In this document: piece by piece, positions 6,376 to 11,257 of the stretch
Layout of the letters: each line of letters starts with the position of its first letter
Numbering within the stretch: the first letter of the stretch is position 1
Assembly: GCA_016882185.1 (NCBI GenBank)
Contig: VHCC01000018.1
Location: 1 to 11,257, forward strand
Direction of reading: 5' to 3'
Length of the DNA: 11,257 bases
Source of the DNA: Candidatus Pelagibacterales bacterium
GTDB taxonomy: Bacteria; Pseudomonadota; Alphaproteobacteria; Pelagibacterales; Pelagibacteraceae
The notes under the pieces: generated by a model
The model's database searches: none
Seen by the model: the letters and a program-made list of their open reading frames with translations, nothing else
What the model was told of the DNA's origin: nothing
Program-made: the position numbers and the translations under genes

Positions 6376-6681
6376 CTATATTTTTAATCTTTCAACAACC
6401 TTATTTTTTAATAAGTGAGAATTTAAAATCTCATCAATATCTTCTGAATTCTTAAAAGAATACCAAACCCCTTCTGGATAAATCACCATTACCGGCCCAA
6501 GTTCACATCGATCCAAACAACCAGACTTATTAATTCTAATTTTTTTATTAAGTTTTAAATCTTTAATTTTTAATTTTAATTCTGTGTGTAATTTTTCTGA
6601 ATTTTTTAAACTACAACATCCTTTTGGATTAGAGTCAGGTCTTTTATTAATGCAACAAAAGACATGTTTTTCAAAAAACAT
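6376..6681 (-). CDS. Thioredoxin-like [2Fe-2S] ferredoxin
   Basis: A 101-residue soluble protein with the cysteine pattern of the thioredoxin-fold [2Fe-2S] ferredoxins. Candidate ligands are C9, C22, C55 and C59, the same numbering I recall for Aquifex aeolicus Fd4. They lie in HVFCC (6-10), GCC (21-23) and the hallmark GCLDRCELGPVMVIYPEGVWY (starts at 54). C10 and C23 are extra neighbours. Such proteins form homodimers and carry single electrons; their partners are often unknown. Its ATG directly follows the SDR stop codon (6682-6684) with no spacer, so it is second in a two-gene minus-strand operon. Its TAG stop lies three bases from the convergent metZ stop. No Shine-Dalgarno sequence is visible. 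The family call is strong; the physiological partner is not known. Confidence 0.9.
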   Translation of the reverse strand: MFFEKHVFCCINKRPDSNPKGCCSLKNSEKLHTELKLKIKDLKLNKKIRINKSGCLDRCELGPVMVIYPEGVWYSFKNSEDIDEILNSHLLKNKVVERLKI

Positions 6682-7434
6682 TTAAATATTTTTGGTTAAG
6701 ATTCTGACTAAAAAAAAATAAATAGGTCTTGGTAAAACTTGTAAAATTTTAAAAACAATTTTCATCTGAATTGGAAAAGTAATATCGTATTTTTTGCCTA
6801 ATAATCCCTCAAAAATAATCTCAGCAGCTTTGTCTGCCTCCATAATAAATGGCATATCAAATGTATTTTTCTCGGTTAATCTGGATTTGACGAAACCCGG
6901 ATTAATTATACTTAGAGAAATATTATTTTTATCACAATCAATCTTAATAGATTCAAAATAATTAATCATTGCAGCTTTTGAAGGTCCATAAGATGAAGAA
7001 TTTGGAAGTCCTCCAAATCCTGCAAGTGAGCTAATAGCTGCAAGATGACCAAATTGTTGCGATTTAAAATGGGGTAGTAAAATTGAAAAACAGTTAATCA
7101 TACCAAAAAAATTTACCGCAAAGATTTTTTCAAATAATTCTAATTTAATATCAAAAGTATCATGAGGTTCGTAATAACCTGAGCAATAAACAGCTAGATC
7201 AATAGTTTTAAATTCTTTAATTATTTCATTAATAATTTTCTGACAATTTATTTTATCTGTAACATCTAATGAAAATGTAGATATTTTTGTTGTTTTTGAA
7301 TTAAATTCTAATTTTAGATTTTTTAATTTTTCTTGAGTTCTGCCTAATAAAATTAAATTATCACACTGATCTAAGTATTTTTTGCCAAGTTCATAACCTA
7401 TGCCAAAAGTAGCTCCTATAATTAGTACATTCAT
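6682..7434 (-). CDS. Short-chain dehydrogenase/reductase (SDR), substrate unknown
   Basis: A 250-residue classical SDR of normal length with a Rossmann fold for NAD(P). The cofactor glycine motif is GATFGIG (7-13). D57 in SLDVTD is the usual adenine-ring Asp. The NAG-like motif is degenerate, reading CSG at 84-86. The catalytic set is complete: N108 in VNFFG, S136 in ISS, Y149 and K153 in YGPSK. NPGFVKSRLT follows, as in classical members. GRT after the second strand (31-33) hints at NADP preference, but this is weak. The hydrophobic C-terminus (from about 222, FKILQVLPRPIYFFLVRIL) may associate with membrane and resembles SDRs of lipid or ketone metabolism; this is inference. It diverges from fumC over 60 bases and is followed without a gap by a ferredoxin gene. 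Confidence 0.9.
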   Translation of the reverse strand: MNVLIIGATFGIGYELGKKYLDQCDNLILLGRTQEKLKNLKLEFNSKTTKISTFSLDVTDKINCQKIINEIIKEFKTIDLAVYCSGYYEPHDTFDIKLELFEKIFAVNFFGMINCFSILLPHFKSQQFGHLAAISSLAGFGGLPNSSSYGPSKAAMINYFESIKIDCDKNNISLSIINPGFVKSRLTEKNTFDMPFIMEADKAAEIIFEGLLGKKYDITFPIQMKIVFKILQVLPRPIYFFLVRILTKNI

Positions 7435-7494
7435 AAATTATGCTTGATTATCACTTATTAAAAATTATCATCAGTGATATAAGATAATACCGTT
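7435..7494 (+). promoter_or_regulatory. Divergent SDR/fumC promoter region with a dyad
   Basis: This 60-base gap must hold the starts of both genes. For fumC, TATAAG (7478-7483) is a five-of-six -10 box with a poor TTATTA (7455-7460) 17 bases upstream. A start near 7490 would leave almost no leader before the ATG at 7495. A perfect 7-base inverted repeat, TATCACT (7449-7455) and AGTGATA (7473-7479), spans the spacer. ATTATC also occurs at 7447-7452, 7464-7469 and inverted at 7483-7488. The dyad could be an operator; in such AT-rich DNA this is tentative. Confidence 0.35.
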
Positions 7495-8883
7495 ATGGCA
7501 TCAAGAATTGAATCTGATAGTTTTGGTAAAATTAAAGTCCCACCTGATAAATATTGGGGAGCTCAAACAGAACGTTCATTAAAATACTTCAAAATTGGAA
7601 AAATATTAGTTCCGCTCGAAATAATAAGAGCTATTGCCATAATTAAGAAAGCCGCGGCTATCGTCAATTTTAAATCAAAATCCTTAGATAAAAAAATTTC
7701 ACAAGCAATTATAAAAGCCTCTGATGAAGTAATTAAAGGAAAATTTAATAATCATTTCCCACTTAAAGTTTGGCAAACGGGTTCTGGAACTCAAACTAAT
7801 ATGAATGTTAATGAAGTTATTTCTAATCGAGCAATAGAAATTTTAGGTGGAAAAATAGGATCAAAAAAACCTGTTCATCCAAATGATCATGTAAATAAAT
7901 CTCAATCTACAAATGATACTTATCCAAGTGCTATTCACATAGCTGTTGCTATTGATGTAAAAAAAAGACTTCTTCCATCTCTACAATTATTAGAGAGAGA
8001 ATTAGCTATTAAAGTAAAAAAATTTAAAAATATAGTTAAGATTGGAAGAACACATCTTCAAGATGCAACTCCATTAACTTTGGGACAACAATTTTCAGGC
8101 TATCACATGCAAATTAAAAATTGCATTATGCGTATAGAGATTGCTTTAAAAGAAATGTATTTTCTTGCTCAAGGAGGTACTGCTGTTGGCACTGGTATTA
8201 ATACTAAAAAAGGTTTTGATAAAAAAATCGCATTAGAGATTAAAAAAATTACTAAACTACCTTTTAGAACTGCTCCAAATAAATTTGAAGCGCTTGCAAG
8301 TCATGAACCAATAGTAAATTTATCTGGCACATTTAACACGCTAGCTGTTGCATTGATGAAAATTTCAAATGATATAAGATTTCTTGGATCTGGACCAAGA
8401 GCTGGCTATGCAGAACTTATTCTTCCAGAAAATGAGCCAGGATCATCAATCATGCCTGGCAAAGTAAACCCAACACAGTGTGAGGCTGTTACAATGGTAT
8501 GCACCAGAGTTATTGGAAATCATACAACAATTACTATCGCTGCATCAAACGGACATTTTGAATTAAATGTATTTAAGCCTGTTATTGGTCACAGTATGAT
8601 TCAATCTATTGAATTACTTTCAGACTCAATTGAATGTTTCGTAAAATATTGTCTTAAAGGTCTTAAGGCAGACACAAAAAGAATTTCTCAATTATTAAAT
8701 AGCTCATTAATGCTAGTAACGGCCTTAGCTCCAAAAATTGGTTACGACAATGCCTCAATGATTGCAAAAAAAGCACACAAGAACGGAACTTCTTTAAAAG
8801 AGGAAGCTTTAAAAAGTGGGTTAGTTGATGAAAAAGAATACGATCGATTAATTAACCCAAGAAAAATGACACGCCCAAATTAG
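7495..8883 (+). CDS. fumC: Class II fumarate hydratase
   Basis: A 462-residue, iron-independent fumarase that interconverts fumarate and malate in the TCA cycle as a cytoplasmic homotetramer. The start fits the family N-terminus (RIESDSFGKIKVPPDKYWGAQTERS). The superfamily signature GSSIMPGKVNP is at 316-326, with S318 at the E. coli catalytic serine position. GRTHLQDATPLTLGQ contains H187, equivalent to E. coli His188. TGSGTQTNMNVNEV and NKSQSTNDTYPS are the substrate-binding loops that separate FumC from aspartase and argininosuccinate lyase relatives, and the C-terminus ends in the usual NPRKM segment. No Shine-Dalgarno sequence precedes the ATG. The TAG stop overlaps the stop of the convergent AsmA-like gene, leaving no terminator space. 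It has no functional link with the methionine operon that I can see. Confidence 0.96.
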   Translation: MASRIESDSFGKIKVPPDKYWGAQTERSLKYFKIGKILVPLEIIRAIAIIKKAAAIVNFKSKSLDKKISQAIIKASDEVIKGKFNNHFPLKVWQTGSGTQTNMNVNEVISNRAIEILGGKIGSKKPVHPNDHVNKSQSTNDTYPSAIHIAVAIDVKKRLLPSLQLLERELAIKVKKFKNIVKIGRTHLQDATPLTLGQQFSGYHMQIKNCIMRIEIALKEMYFLAQGGTAVGTGINTKKGFDKKIALEIKKITKLPFRTAPNKFEALASHEPIVNLSGTFNTLAVALMKISNDIRFLGSGPRAGYAELILPENEPGSSIMPGKVNPTQCEAVTMVCTRVIGNHTTITIAASNGHFELNVFKPVIGHSMIQSIELLSDSIECFVKYCLKGLKADTKRISQLLNSSLMLVTALAPKIGYDNASMIAKKAHKNGTSLKEEALKSGLVDEKEYDRLINPRKMTRPN

Positions 8884-10367
8884 AACAGGAAACTATAAAT
8901 TCTTGGATCTAAAATATTCATAATATTTTTGTTTAAGCGCAGATTCATTTCTTCCTGAACTGTATTTAGATCTTTTTTGCTAAATTTTTTATTATTATTT
9001 CCAATAATTTCGTTCACCACTAGTCTTCCCTGTCTCATATTCAAATCCCCCTTCATTTTTCCAGAAAAACTATCATTTGGTAAAAGTGCAATTTTTTCTC
9101 TTGCACCATTTGTATTTTTATAAAAATTTTTAATATTTACGAGATCAATTTGCGAATTAAAAAAAAATATTGTTTCCCTATTCTGAGTAATAAAACGACC
9201 ATTTATTTTTAAAATATCATTAAATTTTGAAATTAAATTTAATTCTTTAATATTCACATCTCCACCTTCGACAACAATGACAGCGTTGGCATCAGTAAAA
9301 AGATTATGATTTGTAATCAAATTCTTAAAATTTAATTTAAAAATACCATAAAAATCTTCATGAATATTAAATAACCTATTATTTACTAAATAGTTTTTAA
9401 GATCACTATTGGGAAATTTTTTAAAATTTGTATCTACAAAATTAAACTCGCTAATAAATGCGAGTCTTGGTTTAAAATCAATTTTAGCCGAACCTTCTCC
9501 CTTATAAAGAAAAGAATTTATTAATATATTATTTAAATCTACGTTTTCATCTTTTAAGTTAAAATTAAATTGTAAAGTTAAATTGTTCAGTCCAATCGTA
9601 CTTAAAGTATTTGCGAACCTAATTTTAGCATTGCCTAAAAATTCATTTTTTAAAAAATTAATATCAGTTAGATCTGCATCAAAATAAAACTTTAGATCAT
9701 TAGAATTTATTGATAAAGTACCAATGCTTTTATTTTTATTCCTTGACCCTTGAAAAGTACTTACAAAAGGTAAATTAAAAAGACTTCCAGTCAAATCAAA
9801 TTTACTTAAGTTTCCTTTGTCAAAAATAATGTCGCTATTTATATCACTTATCTCGATAAAATTTTTATTTGCAGAATATTTTAAATCTAAATTATGAATT
9901 CTAATTAATTTAATATTTTTAATAGCATCAACGTTTTTAAAAAAATTATCAAAATAATTATTTTCTAATTCAATAATTCCATCAAACAACTCAATTTTGG
10001 TAATATTAAAATTTCTAAAAACTATATTTAAAATATTTATAGGAAGTTTAATTTTGTAAATATTACCAATATAAACATCTTCTTTTTTGTTACTTTCAAA
10101 AATATCAACCGAAAATAATTCAATGTGAGGTTTTAAAAACGGTTTATAAGAAATGCTCTCATTAATTTTAATTTTAATGAAAAATTTCTCCTGTATCTTA
10201 TTTTCTATCTCAGATTTATATCGATCAAGATTGATAAAGAACGGCAACAGAAAAATTATCAAAACTACAATCGCAAAAGCTACCATCGCCATGCTGTAGA
10301 TTTTGTGATTATAAAACGACCTAAGAGAGTTTAGTAAATTTAATGAGTTTAATTTCCTAAGAATCAT
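8880..10367 (-). CDS. AsmA-like inner-membrane-anchored protein
   Basis: A 495-residue protein with a short polar N-terminus, one membrane segment at about 24-45 and a long, beta-rich, non-cytoplasmic remainder. Just after the membrane segment comes the AsmA N-terminal pattern (LPFFINLDRYKSEIENKIQEK, then repeated short beta strands such as LKPHIELFSVDIFES). Near the C-terminus, NDSFSGKMKGDLNMRQGRLVVNEI has the G-x-L-x-x-x-x-G-x-L look of AsmA ends. AsmA-family proteins belong to the bridge-like lipid transfer group acting between inner and outer membrane; a role in outer-membrane lipid homeostasis here is inference. The sequence is extremely Asn/Lys/Ile/Phe-rich. A start at the Met codons for residues 26 or 28 would also fit, since AsmA usually begins just before the helix. 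It overlaps the fumC stop by four bases and diverges from uvrD over 45 bases. Confidence 0.8.
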   Translation of the reverse strand: MILRKLNSLNLLNSLRSFYNHKIYSMAMVAFAIVVLIIFLLPFFINLDRYKSEIENKIQEKFFIKIKINESISYKPFLKPHIELFSVDIFESNKKEDVYIGNIYKIKLPINILNIVFRNFNITKIELFDGIIELENNYFDNFFKNVDAIKNIKLIRIHNLDLKYSANKNFIEISDINSDIIFDKGNLSKFDLTGSLFNLPFVSTFQGSRNKNKSIGTLSINSNDLKFYFDADLTDINFLKNEFLGNAKIRFANTLSTIGLNNLTLQFNFNLKDENVDLNNILINSFLYKGEGSAKIDFKPRLAFISEFNFVDTNFKKFPNSDLKNYLVNNRLFNIHEDFYGIFKLNFKNLITNHNLFTDANAVIVVEGGDVNIKELNLISKFNDILKINGRFITQNRETIFFFNSQIDLVNIKNFYKNTNGAREKIALLPNDSFSGKMKGDLNMRQGRLVVNEIIGNNNKKFSKKDLNTVQEEMNLRLNKNIMNILDPRIYSFLF

Positions 10368-10412
10368 TTAATTTTTGTTATATTATGTTAACTACTTGAT
10401 CTAATTGATTTT
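10368..10412. promoter_or_regulatory. 45-base divergent gap between the AsmA-like gene and uvrD
   Basis: The gap is almost pure A/T and carries TATTAT (10381-10386), a plausible -10 for uvrD, but no credible -35 at the right distance. No dyad, ribosome binding site or terminator is visible. If the AsmA-like protein really starts at its internal Met codons, the promoter zone would extend to about 10290. Confidence 0.25.
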
Positions 10413-11257
10413 ATGAATTCCACTAGCCAAAATTACTTATTAAACCTTAATAATCAACAAAAAGAAGCTGTTATTCACTCAGAGGGTCCTCTGTTAATTT
10501 TAGCAGGAGCAGGCTCGGGAAAAACCAAAGTTCTAACCACTCGTGTTGTTCATCTTATCGAGACAAAAAAATGCTGGGCCAATCAAATTCTTTGCGTAAC
10601 TTTTACCAACAAAGCTGCAAATGAAATGCGGGAACGAATATTAAAACTTCTTAGCGCTCAATCTTCTTCTCTACCTTGGCTTGGAACCTTTCACTCTATT
10701 AGTAATAAGATCTTAAGGCGTCATGCAGAAGCTGTTGGTTTAAAATCAAATTTCACGATTTTAGACACCCTTGATCAATTAAGGCTAATAAAAAATATAA
10801 TTGAATCAGAAAACATTGATATAAAAAAAATACCACCAAAATTAGTAGCTGCTTTTATAGATGACTGGAAAAATAAAGGTCTGATTCCAAGTGAAGTTAA
10901 ACTTAATAATGAAAACTACATTAAAGATACAGCATTAAAAATATATAGAATTTATCAGCAGCGATTAAAGATTATGAACTGCGTAGATTTTGGTGATCTA
11001 ATCTTGCATTGTGTAACAATATTTAAAAGTATGTCTGAGATATTAGAATTATATCACAATAATTTTAAATATATTCTTGTAGATGAATATCAGGATACAA
11101 ACTTTATTCAAAATATTTGGTTAAATTTAATATCAAAAAAAAATAACAATTTATGCTGTGTAGGAGATGATGATCAATCTATCTATAGTTGGCGTGGTGC
11201 TGAAGTTAAAAATATTTTAAATTTTGATAAACTAAACGCAAATACAAAAGTTATTAA
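10413..11257 (+). CDS. uvrD: UvrD/PcrA/Rep-type superfamily 1A DNA helicase, N-terminal part
   Basis: The first 281 codons are present; the gene runs off the right edge. Helicase motifs appear in order: Q motif LNNQQKEAV (12-20), Walker A AGAGSGKT (31-38), motif Ia CVTFTNKAANEM (61-72), GTFHS (91-95), the DFGDL block before motif II, motif II DEYQDTN (224-230) and motif III GDDDQSIYSWRG (251-262). These belong to ATP-driven 3'-5' helicases of nucleotide excision and mismatch repair; E. coli UvrD has about 720 residues, so over half is missing here. UvrD, PcrA and Rep cannot be firmly separated on this part, though UvrD is expected in an alphaproteobacterium. The ATG is chosen because an in-frame TAA lies at 10389-10391 and no other ATG intervenes. 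No Shine-Dalgarno sequence is seen. Confidence 0.95.
   Translation, partial: MNSTSQNYLLNLNNQQKEAVIHSEGPLLILAGAGSGKTKVLTTRVVHLIETKKCWANQILCVTFTNKAANEMRERILKLLSAQSSSLPWLGTFHSISNKILRRHAEAVGLKSNFTILDTLDQLRLIKNIIESENIDIKKIPPKLVAAFIDDWKNKGLIPSEVKLNNENYIKDTALKIYRIYQQRLKIMNCVDFGDLILHCVTIFKSMSEILELYHNNFKYILVDEYQDTNFIQNIWLNLISKKNNNLCCVGDDDQSIYSWRGAEVKNILNFDKLNANTKVI

Noticed and set aside
8880..8883. Possible frameshift or assembly error where fumC and the AsmA-like gene overlap
   Set aside because: Both proteins end naturally (FumC with its usual NPRKM end), so the four-base convergent overlap is simply compact packing.

Overview
The window looks like a piece of chromosome from a genome-streamlined, very AT-rich marine alphaproteobacterium of the SAR11 (Pelagibacterales) kind, or a similarly reduced relative. 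The reasons are very low GC by eye, Lys/Asn/Ile/Phe-rich proteins, genes that abut or overlap, almost no intergenic DNA, and a SAM-II riboswitch, a class best known from alphaproteobacteria and marine metagenomes. This placement is inference; no rRNA or other phylogenetic marker is present. I see no mobile element, CRISPR array, tRNA or rRNA, and no gene-free stretch over 300 bases (the longest is 1853-2033).

Layout. Positions 1-1852 (minus strand) hold an export-type cluster: a LysE/RhtB-family transporter, AzlC, AzlD and the start of an unrecognised gene that leaves the window. Positions 1853-2033 are a divergent regulatory region. On the plus strand it carries a plausible promoter, a SAM-II aptamer, a possible antiterminator and an intrinsic terminator. 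Positions 2034-6372 (plus) are an operon metF-metE-metZ joined by two ATGA start/stop overlaps. Positions 6376-7434 (minus) are a short-chain dehydrogenase followed directly by a thioredoxin-like [2Fe-2S] ferredoxin. Then come fumC (7495-8883, plus), an AsmA-like membrane-anchored protein (8880-10367, minus), and the N-terminal 281 codons of a UvrD/PcrA-type helicase (10413 to the window end, plus).

How the genes fit together. MetZ makes homocysteine from an activated homoserine ester and sulfide, MetF makes 5-methyl-tetrahydrofolate, and MetE joins the two into methionine without cobalamin. The product of methionine, SAM, is the ligand of the riboswitch in the leader, so the operon appears to be closed by end-product feedback at transcription. 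The divergent LysE and AzlCD transporters belong to families that include methionine and branched-chain amino acid exporters, so this may be a two-sided methionine homeostasis locus; that link is inference.

The most interesting part is the leader. A seven-base segment inside the aptamer's 3' pseudoknot strand has two complementary partners, one in P1 and one in the terminator loop, which suggests a compact SAM-responsive termination switch. No wholly new system is evident.
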